A stretch of DNA of 38,619 nt from assembly GCA_017450695.1 (NCBI GenBank), contig JAFSTA010000017.1:1-38619 (forward strand), in the 5' to 3' direction. Of this stretch, positions 32,965 to 38,619 are shown one piece after another. The notes under the pieces were generated by a model. That model was not told the origin of the DNA, did no database searches, and worked only from the letters and a program-made list of their open reading frames with translations. This DNA is from Kiritimatiellia bacterium (GTDB lineage: Bacteria; Verrucomicrobiota; Kiritimatiellia; RFP12; UBA1067). A program made the translations under genes and the position numbers. How positions within the stretch are numbered: the first letter of the stretch is position 1; each line of letters starts with the position of its first letter.

Positions 32965-33213
32965 TCGTTTGTTCCTTTCGCCAACTTGCTTTCCGTGGTT
33001 CACACTCGTTACCCAAACTCCAACATCCCGCCACAGCCTTGTGGATCGGCATCACCGGCGCAGGGCAAGCGGGACGGGCGAGTCAAGTGCATTCCCTCAC
33101 AACGCAAAATAGAATAGCGGTTTCTCCTACGCCGCGCAAGGGGAAACCTTGCCTGTTCAAGGTTGGGTGGTTAGGTGGGTGGGGGGGGGAAAATTAAATC
33201 GCTTCGCTTGAAA

Positions 33214-33404
33214 TGGTTCAATAGTTAAATGGGCGAGCCGACGTGAAGCTACAGGAGTGTCGTTTCCCCGAAGAGAGGGGCGGATTAGGCCGATTTAAAG
33301 CCGCGCAACGGCAATTTAACCTTTTAACCGTTTAAAGGCGTCCCGCGCCGATTTAAAGCCGCGCCAGCGGAGATTGAACCATTTAACCTTTTCACCATCC
33401 AAAG
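33214..33404. repeat. Cluster of three 8-bp phased arrays (ATTTAACC type)
   Basis: 33214-33229: TGGTTCAA, TAGTTAAA. 33314-33337: ATTTAACC, TTTTAACC, GTTTAAAG. 33373-33404: ATTGAACC, ATTTAACC, TTTTCACC, ATCCAAAG. Each runs in exact 8-base phase; unrelated GC-rich text separates them. Confidence 0.75.
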
Positions 33405-33428
33405 CCGCGAAGCGCCTTCAGCGGCATA

Positions 33429-33462
33429 TTCCGTGTGCTCCGTGGTTTTCAAAGTGTCCAAC
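33429..33462 (-). repeat. 34-bp dispersed repeat, copy 1
   Basis: Its reverse complement begins GTTGGACA, continues TTTGAAAACCAC and ends ACACGGAA. It matches 37427-37460 at about 28 of 34 positions by eye. A partial copy (AAACCACGGAATACACGG) is on the minus strand near 13509-13527. Confidence 0.75.
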
Positions 33463-33501
33463 CGGAGAATTTAGGTACACCCCCTCGCCGCCACAATTCG
33501 C

Positions 33502-33530
33502 TTGTTGGGTTTGTTGGCTTTTGGTATGCT
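33502..33530 (+). promoter_or_regulatory. Promoter of the class I amidotransferase gene
   Basis: TTGTTG (33502-33507), a 17-base spacer and TATGCT (33525-33530), 50 bases before the GTG start at 33580. Confidence 0.5.
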
Positions 33531-33579
33531 TGGCGGCTCTTCAAAAGAACGCGGATAAGGCAAGGGGAAAGGGGATATC

Positions 33580-34266
33580 GTGTTTGTAGGCATATCCGAA
33601 TTGTGCCAGACGAAAGGCAAGGTACGCAATGTGTCGGTTCGTACCAACTACGCGGAATCGGTCGCGAAAGGCGGGCATCTGCCCGTGATTCTGTCGCGAT
33701 ACGGAAGCGACGACCAGCTCGAAGAGATCTTGTCGCGCCTTGATCTCCTTCTCCTGCCGGGCGGTGGAGACATATCCCCGGCTCGGTACGGCGGAACTCA
33801 GGCTCCTGCGCTTGTCAGGGTGAATCTGTTGCGCGACAGTTTCGAGTGGCGACTCCTGACTCTTGCAGAGAAACGCCGCTTGCCTGTTGTTGGCATCTGT
33901 CGCGGTTGTCAAGTCCTCAACGTGTTTCACGGTGGCACCCTTTGGCAAGACCTGCCCAGTGAGTTTCCCGTTCAAGAAATCCAGCATCGGGGAGGGACGC
34001 ATCACCCCATCTCAATCGCGGCGGGGGCCCGTTTGGCGCGGATGATCAGCTCGACCTCGGTCATGGTGAACTCCTCGCATCATCAAGCGGTCAAGACACC
34101 CGCCCCTGGATTCCGTATTGTCGCCACCTCCCCGGACGGCGTGGTGGAAGCCATCGAGTCCGAGGACTACCCCGCCCTTGGCGTCCAATTCCACCCAGAG
34201 GTCATGGTGGCGAAAGAACACGATACGTCGCTCCTGAAATTTTTCCAGAACCTCCCTCTCTTGTAG
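33580..34266 (+). CDS. Class I glutamine amidotransferase-like hydrolase (peptidase C26, PuuD-like)
   Basis: 228 residues from a GTG at 33580 with GGGGAAAGGGGA just upstream. The full catalytic triad of class I amidotransferases is visible: Cys107 in GICRGCQ, His205 and Glu207 in QFHPE. LLLPGGGDISPARYGG (57-72) and the NVFHGGTLWQDL segment place it with gamma-glutamyl-gamma-aminobutyrate hydrolases (PuuD, C26), which cut gamma-glutamyl bonds. There is no synthase domain and no polyamine gene near it, so the substrate is open. It converges with the macrodomain-kinase gene across a 128-base gap containing a large hairpin. Whether it works with the ADP-ribose-type neighbours is only inferred from position. 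Confidence 0.85.
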   Translation: MFVGISELCQTKGKVRNVSVRTNYAESVAKGGHLPVILSRYGSDDQLEEILSRLDLLLLPGGGDISPARYGGTQAPALVRVNLLRDSFEWRLLTLAEKRRLPVVGICRGCQVLNVFHGGTLWQDLPSEFPVQEIQHRGGTHHPISIAAGARLARMISSTSVMVNSSHHQAVKTPAPGFRIVATSPDGVVEAIESEDYPALGVQFHPEVMVAKEHDTSLLKFFQNLPLL

Positions 34267-34283
34267 GGCATCCATCCGAACAC

Positions 34284-34348
34284 ACGGACTTGTTCACGCC
34301 GGACGGTGTTCCCAGGAAGTGAGAACCGTTCCGTTTGAACAAATCCGT
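34284..34348. terminator. Long hairpin between convergent genes, possible bidirectional terminator
   Basis: ACGGACTTGTTCA (34284-34296) pairs with TGAACAAATCCGT (34336-34348) with one mismatch. Inside, GGACGGT and ACCGTTCC can extend the stem with a bulge. No U-run follows on either strand, so a terminator role is plausible but not shown. Confidence 0.45.
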
Positions 34349-34394
34349 ATGTTTCTGGAGCAACGAATGATTTTTGTATCCGGGAATCACACGC

Positions 34395-36047
34395 CTAACA
34401 CGCTGGCGGCGTTTTGCGTCCCCTCGTTATGTCATCCATTGCGCGGGCGTACTCCACAAGTGTGTACCTGCGGTAGGTCTCCGGAAGGGAGGAGATCAAT
34501 TGCGTGAAATCGATGTTCCGTGCGGCATACCAGAGCATATCCGCGTTGATCGGACCGAGCAGTTCACGCAGAATCCCTTGGTGTTTGTGCTGGAAGAGGG
34601 AAAGGTATCCATTTTCCGGATCCATCGGATTCTTACGTTCCCAGAACCATCCCTTCCGTTTTCCGCTGGCGCGGTACTCGAAACTCGCGCCGTTATCGAC
34701 AAACCAGAGGTTGCCTTTCGGATCGACTCTCACATTGTCCCACGTGAACGTGTCGATTCCCGCTATCAACACCTGGACCGGATAGGCGGCAAGTACCTGA
34801 ATGCGAATCTTGTCGCGCAGCGCCTTGTCCGCCCCGATCCACACATCCATGATCGGCTTCAGCAGGTCGCCGTAGAGGGCGAGCCTCACCGTCCGCTTTC
34901 CGTTTCCGAAATCGACGCGATATTCCCGCGATGGAGGCACAAGGAGTCCCGCCGCACGAAGGATATTGTCGGCAACCACCTCGTTGTGTACATGGTCATC
35001 GCTCGAATACGCCGACCAGTCTCCGCACTTCGCGATGAAGTGATGCCCTCCGATATCCCCTACCCTCGGATGCGTGCAGCCTTGCGGTGTCGTCACGAAA
35101 TCTCGAAGCATATCCGCCGTCAGCGTTTCGGGAAACCACGATTCACATTCGGGCATCGGGGAAACGACAACCGCCTTGTCGTTGAACTCCCTATCGAAAG
35201 CCGCGAAGTTTCCGTGTTTCGAGTTATGGTCATCGATCACGGCAAACCGTACAACACGGTATTTGTTCATGAACTCCTTCTCGCACAGGATTTCGTGGAA
35301 GAGCCGCGCCATGTGTTCCGGCGGATTGCGGAACGCGCCACATCCCCACGCACCCAGCACGATGGCGTCATGCCCGTTCAAGATCCCGATCCGCAACATC
35401 GTCCGAATCTTCGTCTTCGTTGTTTCCGCCGCCCACGGAACGATCTTTCCGTTCCCGTCCAGTTCGGGTCGGTTGATCGCCGCCACCGACACCACCGCGC
35501 ACTCGAACGGATCGTCCATCAGCCCGTCCCCATTGTCTGGTCCGGAACGGAAGAAGACCACGCGCCCCGAATAGATGCCGCCCGTCTCGCGATTCATCGG
35601 GTACCGATCCTCGCTCGGCGGCACACCGATGAGTCCCGCATGATATTCGTCATACTGGTAAAGTGAAACGCAGAGGTTGCTCCGGCGGAACAACGACTCC
35701 TCCTGCGCACGCGCCCCGTTGAGGACGCCGCCGCCCGGCGTGTGCAGATTCGCCATGTTGAGCAGGATGGGACGGTATCCGTTGCGTACCAAATCCTGCA
35801 CAGCCAAAACGCTGTCTTCGTTCACGGCCTCGCACTGCATCGTATCGTAGGTCCTCGCCCGGTCCACCCGAGCCGGGTTCCGGTAGTAGATACTCGACGC
35901 CAGAACCTCGCCTTGCGAGGGTAGAACATGACGATAACCAGACGGACTTTGATACCAACCATCCTTGCAAATGCGCATCGTTTCTGCAAAGAGGCGGCAG
36001 TTCCTCTGCCTCTTCCCTGTCACTTTCGGATCGTAACTGTGTTTCAT
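34395..36047 (-). CDS. Fusion of PARG-type macrodomain (TIGR02452-like) and HipA/PI-kinase-like domain
   Basis: 550 residues, ATG with AAAGGAA 8 bases upstream, cytoplasmic. Residues 1-300 match microbial poly(ADP-ribose) glycohydrolase-like macrodomains: LNMANLHTPGGGVLNGARAQ with GGG at 105-107, then QEE at 115-117, the PARG signature, and the diphosphate-binding loop GAWGCGAFRNPP (232-243). Residues 325-545 are a second domain with kinase-like order: Lys340 in HHFIAK, Asn-Glu 355-356 in HNEVVADNILRAAGLLVP (as in HipA), then AGIDTFTWDNVRVD (429-442) with Asp432 and Asn438, and FVDNGASF with Asp451, like the catalytic and metal residues of HipA or PI3/4-kinases. The first half should remove or bind ADP-ribose; the second may phosphorylate protein, nucleotide or ADP-ribose itself. 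The kinase call is by motif order only. The Nudix gene lies 369 bases upstream on the same strand. Confidence 0.78.
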   Translation of the reverse strand: MKHSYDPKVTGKRQRNCRLFAETMRICKDGWYQSPSGYRHVLPSQGEVLASSIYYRNPARVDRARTYDTMQCEAVNEDSVLAVQDLVRNGYRPILLNMANLHTPGGGVLNGARAQEESLFRRSNLCVSLYQYDEYHAGLIGVPPSEDRYPMNRETGGIYSGRVVFFRSGPDNGDGLMDDPFECAVVSVAAINRPELDGNGKIVPWAAETTKTKIRTMLRIGILNGHDAIVLGAWGCGAFRNPPEHMARLFHEILCEKEFMNKYRVVRFAVIDDHNSKHGNFAAFDREFNDKAVVVSPMPECESWFPETLTADMLRDFVTTPQGCTHPRVGDIGGHHFIAKCGDWSAYSSDDHVHNEVVADNILRAAGLLVPPSREYRVDFGNGKRTVRLALYGDLLKPIMDVWIGADKALRDKIRIQVLAAYPVQVLIAGIDTFTWDNVRVDPKGNLWFVDNGASFEYRASGKRKGWFWERKNPMDPENGYLSLFQHKHQGILRELLGPINADMLWYAARNIDFTQLISSLPETYRRYTLVEYARAMDDITRGRKTPPAC

Positions 36048-36060
36048 TTTTCATTCCTTT

Positions 36061-36416
36061 CATCTGTTCGTTTTGACCATAAGACAAGCGACAAGCGCTG
36101 GCTTACGAGCATGGGACCACGGTTTTGCGTCAGTTATGCTTCACCCGAAGCACACATCTGCGGTTAAAGATAAACTTCTTCTCGTCACACGCCCGTCGTT
36201 GCGCATGGGCAAATCCAGTTGCCATCGCTACGGCGTGGGAGAATGCGGGATGATGCCATCATGGGGCCATGAACTTCTCGAATACTCCAGCTGCCCATGT
36301 CCACGTATCCATCCAAGATTCCTCGTTTCGGTTCTCACGCGGAACCGCTGAGTACGCGGAGGTTGCCGAGACAACATCGAAAACAGCGGCGTCGAAAGCA
36401 TAGCTGGTTACACATG
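36061..36416. other. Intergenic region, mostly unassigned
   Basis: About 355 bases between the macrodomain-kinase start and the Nudix stop. I see no gene and no convincing promoter for the macrodomain gene, which could therefore be read from the Nudix promoter. A copy of a small repeat (TTCTCACGC, GAACCGCTGAG, ACGCGGA) lies at 36332-36360 and recurs at 37641-37668. Confidence 0.6.
36332..36360 (+). repeat. 29-bp dispersed repeat, copy 1
   Basis: TTCTCACGCGGAACCGCTGA, then GTACGCGGA. The second copy at 37641-37668 differs at a few positions (CGCAGAACC; GACGCGGA). Confidence 0.7.
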
Positions 36417-37301
36417 TTACGCATGGTTGTCGATCCTTCTCCTGTACAGTTTTGCGGGAGCGTGTCCGCGCCCGTCAAGTTCCTCGTATTCTCCCTCGCA
36501 CACTTCAAGGAGCGGGTTCTTCGTGGCCGTCAACTGTCTGCGGAAATTCGGAATGTTGGACCATTCCGGCGACTCGCCTCCGAGATACCGGCACACCTCG
36601 ATGTAGTTGCCAAGCGTGAACTTTTCCGGCAGGAAGAAGAACGCCAGCTTCTTCGTTTCAAACGAAAGAATCCGCAGGAATGTCTGCGCGACGATCTCGC
36701 CGTGGTCGAACGCCAAGGGATTCTCGTCCACGTGCAACACCGTTCCCCCGCCGAAATCCTCTTCCCGATAGGTTCCGGTAAGAGAAAAGACCTGCCGGTC
36801 TCCTTCAAAGAAAGGAAGTCGGAAGGACCCTCGCGACACTTCGGGTTGTTTGACGCGCAGCCACTTCGCGTCGGCAGCGTCATCGCCACCCTTGATACAG
36901 GTCCCTTCGCCGAGTCTGTGGATGGAGACGAACACATTGGAGATAATCCATGCCCGCATATCCCGGTCCGGCTTGGAGAATACGCCGACCGGAATCAACC
37001 GCTTTGCTACCAACGCCGTCTCCTCCCGCAGTTCGCGCCTGGCGCCTTCGTCAACCGTTTCTTCCCGGCGAATGAAGCCGCCTGGAAGTGCCCAGCTTCC
37101 CTCAAACGGCCACTGGCCGCGACGAATGAACAATACTTCCAAGGAAAATTCGGGATTCTCACGCCACTGTTCAGCTTTCAGCTCGCTGTACGCGGGACGG
37201 ATCGCGACAATATCCGCTGTCACACTGGGTCTCGCATACCCGTCGAGTTTCGCGCGATACTCCGCAATCTTCCTCTTGTCCTCTTTTGTAAGCCGTGCCA
37301 T
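36417..37301 (-). CDS. NrtR-like Nudix protein with C-terminal winged helix
   Basis: 294 residues, ATG with AAAGG upstream. The Nudix box is complete in its catalytic part: Gly75, Glu81, Arg89-Glu90 and Glu93-Glu94 (GFIRREETVDEGARRELREE); the usual glycine at the end is Ala96. The C-terminal third (215-290: FFFLPEKFTLGNYIEVCRYL, IPNFRRQL) matches the winged-helix domain of NrtR-type regulators, which sense ADP-ribose and control NAD genes. With an intact box it may instead, or also, hydrolyse ADP-ribose or a related nucleotide. A long insert (about 130-210) separates the two domains. Its place 5' of a macrodomain-kinase gene on the same strand suggests a shared ADP-ribose-linked job. Confidence 0.82.
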   Translation of the reverse strand: MARLTKEDKRKIAEYRAKLDGYARPSVTADIVAIRPAYSELKAEQWRENPEFSLEVLFIRRGQWPFEGSWALPGGFIRREETVDEGARRELREETALVAKRLIPVGVFSKPDRDMRAWIISNVFVSIHRLGEGTCIKGGDDAADAKWLRVKQPEVSRGSFRLPFFEGDRQVFSLTGTYREEDFGGGTVLHVDENPLAFDHGEIVAQTFLRILSFETKKLAFFFLPEKFTLGNYIEVCRYLGGESPEWSNIPNFRRQLTATKNPLLEVCEGEYEELDGRGHAPAKLYRRRIDNHA

Positions 37302-37345
37302 ACCGAACCTTTCTCTTCCTCGCTTTCATCCCTGAAAACGAAGCC

Positions 37346-37374
37346 ACTATATCAAATAGTCGAAATGAATACAA
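37346..37374 (-). promoter_or_regulatory. Promoter of the Nudix gene
   Basis: Minus strand: TTGTAT (37374-37369), a 17-base spacer and TATAGT (37351-37346), with TGA before the -10. It ends 44 bases before the ATG at 37301. Confidence 0.65.
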
Positions 37375-37426
37375 GTAAAATCTTCAAAAATTTTTCAGGT
37401 CGGAAATTTTCAGCACAAATTGCTCT

Positions 37427-37460
37427 GTTGGACAATTTGAAAACCACAGAATACATGAAA
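37427..37460 (+). repeat. 34-bp dispersed repeat, copy 2
   Basis: Starts GTTGGACA, contains TTTGAAAACCAC and ends ACATGAAA. It is the counterpart, in opposite orientation, of 33429-33462. Confidence 0.75.
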
Positions 37461-37524
37461 TCTGCCAGAGACGGTGCTTCGCGCGACGACGAAAGAAAGG
37501 CGGCATGGCCGCCTGTTCCGGGAG

Positions 37525-37544
37525 GGACGCGCTCCGTCGCGTCC
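37525..37544. repeat. Covarying 20-bp palindrome, copy 5
   Basis: GGACGCG, loop CTCCGT, CGCGTCC: a perfect stem, preceded by GGGA and followed by GCC. Its arms carry A-T where copies 3 and 4 carry T-A. Confidence 0.8.
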
Positions 37545-37640
37545 GCCTTGCCCCGCCGTCTGTTTTCGGGGAATGCGACACGCTTGCGGCTATGCCGCGA
37601 AATGGACTTCGGCCCTAAGTTGGCAAGTGGACTTCTTATT

Positions 37641-37668
37641 TTCTCACGCAGAACCGCTGAGACGCGGA
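37641..37668 (+). repeat. 29-bp dispersed repeat, copy 2
   Basis: TTCTCACGCAGAACCGCTGA followed by GACGCGGA; counterpart of 36332-36360. Confidence 0.7.
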
Positions 37669-38370
37669 GAACGGGAGGGGCAACGTCCTCGTTGCCCGAA
37701 TCGGGAGGGTCGCGCGTGCCTGTCCTCCGTAGCCTTGCATAGGATGGATCGCGACTGCAACACTGAACACTCCTTGCCTATACCTTCATTGTTCACAAAT
37801 CACAAATGTTCACCAATGCCAACAGTGTCACAAATCACCATGCATTTCAATTTGTATTGCGATAATTGTGCCAATTGTGAACAATCAGAAAAGTTACCTT
37901 CCTTTACATTCCCAGACGGAGTGTGGGTGGCTGGCTAACTTTCAACTTATAGGCAAGGCTACTCGCGTTTTCGACGCCTGCCTCATCGTCTGCTTCCACG
38001 TCTGCGGATAGATTCTCAACCTCATCTACTGAAAGGAAATGAATAGGTCAACATAGTCCTACGCTGAAATACGCCGTCAATTCCGGGACATGATCACATC
38101 CCATCAACGACATGTTCGTTACGCCTCTCCCGATCCGCGAATGCGTCATCTTACACTATTTTTCGTCTACCCGTCATACAGAACTATGATACAAGCATCA
38201 ATGAATCATTCTTCTGCCCAGTTCGGTAAATTGAAAGGACACCCTTTGATAGGTAACTTGTACATTGTTGCATTGCCTATCGGGTTCTTTTTTGGTACCC
38301 GCCAACAAATTTCCAGTGCAACACCCGTTGCAAGGTCAATGCCAACAGTACTTTCTTGCGGACGGGGAGC

Positions 38371-38400
38371 ATTGTAGCACATTCCGATTGGAGGACGCAA
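38371..38400 (-). promoter_or_regulatory. Orphan minus-strand promoter
   Basis: Minus strand: TTGCGT (38400-38395), an 18-base spacer and TACAAT (38376-38371) with an extended TGC before the -10. It points left into 38370-37940, where I see no convincing gene. TGCAAC-GGGT-GTTGCA, a perfect 6-bp hairpin, lies about 40 bases downstream (38318-38333), so a small RNA is possible. Confidence 0.45.
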
Positions 38401-38446
38401 GGGGGTATTGGGCGGTTTGGTGGGCGGTTTGGTGGGGCGGGGGGCG
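38401..38446 (+). repeat. G-rich 12-bp repeats, possible G-quadruplex
   Basis: GGGCGGTTTGGT occurs twice in tandem, then GGGGCGGGGGG; a G5 run precedes. Four or more G-runs of three or longer lie on one strand, though two loops are long (9 bases). Confidence 0.55.
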
Positions 38447-38448
38447 TA

Positions 38449-38526
38449 CCTGTCCGCAGGGGCGGGCGAAGTCGGCCCCGATGGGGTGGCGCGGAGCGCC
38501 AAGGCGCGCCCGCCCCTGCGGACAGG
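38449..38526. repeat. 20-bp perfect inverted repeat next to the transposase end
   Basis: 38449-38468 and 38507-38526 are exact reverse complements (GC-rich, around a GCAGGGGC core). The 38-base loop contains two smaller hairpins, CCCC-GAT-GGGG and GGCGC-GGA-GCGCC. It lies 26 bases after the transposase stop on the minus strand, so it may be a transcription terminator of that element or part of its end. Confidence 0.8.
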
Positions 38527-38551
38527 CCAAGTCAGAAATCAGCCGCCGCGG

Positions 38552-38619
38552 CTACGAGGCCTTGAGGAGATGCCGCCGGAGGAGTTCCGTGAACGCCTCG
38601 CGGGGCGTGCGCCAGTTCA
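38552..38619 (-). CDS. Transposase C-terminus (integrase-core type, cut by window edge)
   Basis: The minus strand is open from the right edge to a TAG at 38554-38552, giving 21 residues: NWRTPREAF followed by TELLRRHLLKAS. The N-W-R-T-P-x-E-A-F segment is the usual ending of the rve-type integrase core in IS30/IS3-like transposases. Only the last codons are present, so the subgroup and completeness cannot be told. Confidence 0.45.
   Translation of the reverse strand, partial: NWRTPREAFTELLRRHLLKAS

Larger units (their letters stand above)
32965..33501. other. Intergenic region with octamer arrays and dispersed repeats
   Basis: About 540 bases. No gene. It holds three octamer arrays of the ATTTAACC family (33214-33229, 33314-33337, 33373-33404), an inverted relative of the 31368-31397 text near 33250-33280 (ACAGGAGTGTCG, CCCGAAGAGAGGGG), a run of nine to ten G at 33180-33189, and one copy of a 34-bp dispersed repeat (33429-33462). 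Confidence 0.7.
37375..38370. other. Long intergenic region, no convincing gene
   Basis: About 1 kb. The left part (37427-37740) holds the second 34-bp repeat, palindrome copy 5, the second 29-bp repeat and a degenerate palindrome relative at 37696-37720. The right part (37760-38370) is AT-richer and has an 11-bp inverted repeat ATTGTTCACAA (37788-37798) against 37875-37885, with TTCACAAAT/TCACAAAT text repeated loosely between 37789 and 37841. Open frames of 95-150 codons here have no ribosome site I trust and no family resemblance. Confidence 0.6.

Noticed and set aside
33004-33110. Promoter of the metallophosphoesterase gene (TTGACT on the minus strand near 33090)
   Set aside because: No acceptable -10 lies at 16-18 bases from it.
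34387-34420. Possible integron attC core (GCCTAAC) near the end of the macrodomain-kinase gene
   Set aside because: The partner core GTTRRRY is not matched in the right place, no integrase is present, and the sequence overlaps the end of a coding region.
34374-35666. 430-codon open frame opposite the macrodomain-kinase gene
   Set aside because: No domain; the minus strand carries PARG and kinase-like motifs.
36297-37742. 481-codon open frame opposite the Nudix gene and beyond
   Set aside because: Antisense to a clear Nudix box, and its 3' end runs through dispersed repeats.
37474-37938. 154-codon open frame (contains EGRAPSRPP)
   Set aside because: That peptide is simply the translation of the palindromic repeat; such frames arise wherever the repeat is copied.
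38090-38377. 95-codon plus-strand frame
   Set aside because: No Shine-Dalgarno sequence, no recognisable domain, ends in the orphan minus-strand promoter; not strong enough to list as a gene.

Overview
The window looks like chromosomal DNA of a Gram-negative bacterium of the PVC group (Verrucomicrobiota/Kiritimatiellota-like). This is an inference. It rests on a secreted RHS protein, a DUF2723 protein with a long TPR tail, an exosortase-type CAAX protease relative, a fused GH13-GH133 glycogen debranching enzyme, an export-signal GH2 glycosidase, and intergenic regions full of small palindromic and short-period repeats. No rRNA, tRNA or CRISPR array was seen.

Layout. 1-233: tail of an IS630-type transposase. 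365-7243 (+): a secreted RHS/YD-repeat protein whose base composition changes abruptly in mid-gene, an unknown exported protein, a secreted alpha/beta hydrolase, and a half-length O-antigen-ligase/Wzy-like membrane protein with a soluble tail. 7246-11541 (-): a bifunctional glycogen debranching enzyme, tail to tail with the ligase-like gene (2 nt between stops). 11694-13029 (-): a restriction-modification pair (BglII/BstYI-like endonuclease plus MT-A70 adenine methyltransferase). 13573-16956 (-): DUF2723-TPR membrane protein. 17631-24644 (-): a tightly packed six-gene operon read as ETF-dehydrogenase-like flavoprotein, O-acetylhomoserine sulfhydrylase, KtrA/TrkA-type protein, family 2 glycosyltransferase, unknown membrane protein, CAAX-protease relative. 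24976-27987 (+): secreted GH2 glycosidase. 28183-29226 (+): fused siroheme decarboxylase (AhbA-AhbB/NirDL-like). 29556-31267 (-): a nucleotidyltransferase/winged-helix pair resembling an AbiE-type toxin-antitoxin operon, with a textbook promoter containing an inverted-repeat operator and flanked by about 115-bp direct repeats. 31618-32964 (-): Tat-exported metallophosphoesterase. 33580-37301: a class I amidotransferase (+), a protein fusing a PARG-type macrodomain to a HipA/PI-kinase-like domain (-), and an NrtR-like Nudix protein (-). The right edge carries the last codons of another transposase.

How the parts fit. The strongest candidate for something undescribed is the 33.6-37.3 kb group, where a poly(ADP-ribose)-glycohydrolase-like domain and a kinase-like domain lie in one polypeptide beside a Nudix/winged-helix protein of the kind that senses or hydrolyses ADP-ribose. 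It may be an ADP-ribose/NAD signalling or conflict module. The toxin-antitoxin cassette and the restriction-modification pair make this an accessory, defence-flavoured region set between housekeeping genes.

A second theme is intergenic architecture. A 20-bp palindrome with compensatory arm changes recurs at five sites, and 7-, 8- and 9-bp phased arrays recur at about ten. All lie in spacers except that the heptamer array runs into the end of one gene. The promoters found fit TTGnnn-N17/18-TAnnnT, except one extended -10 site.
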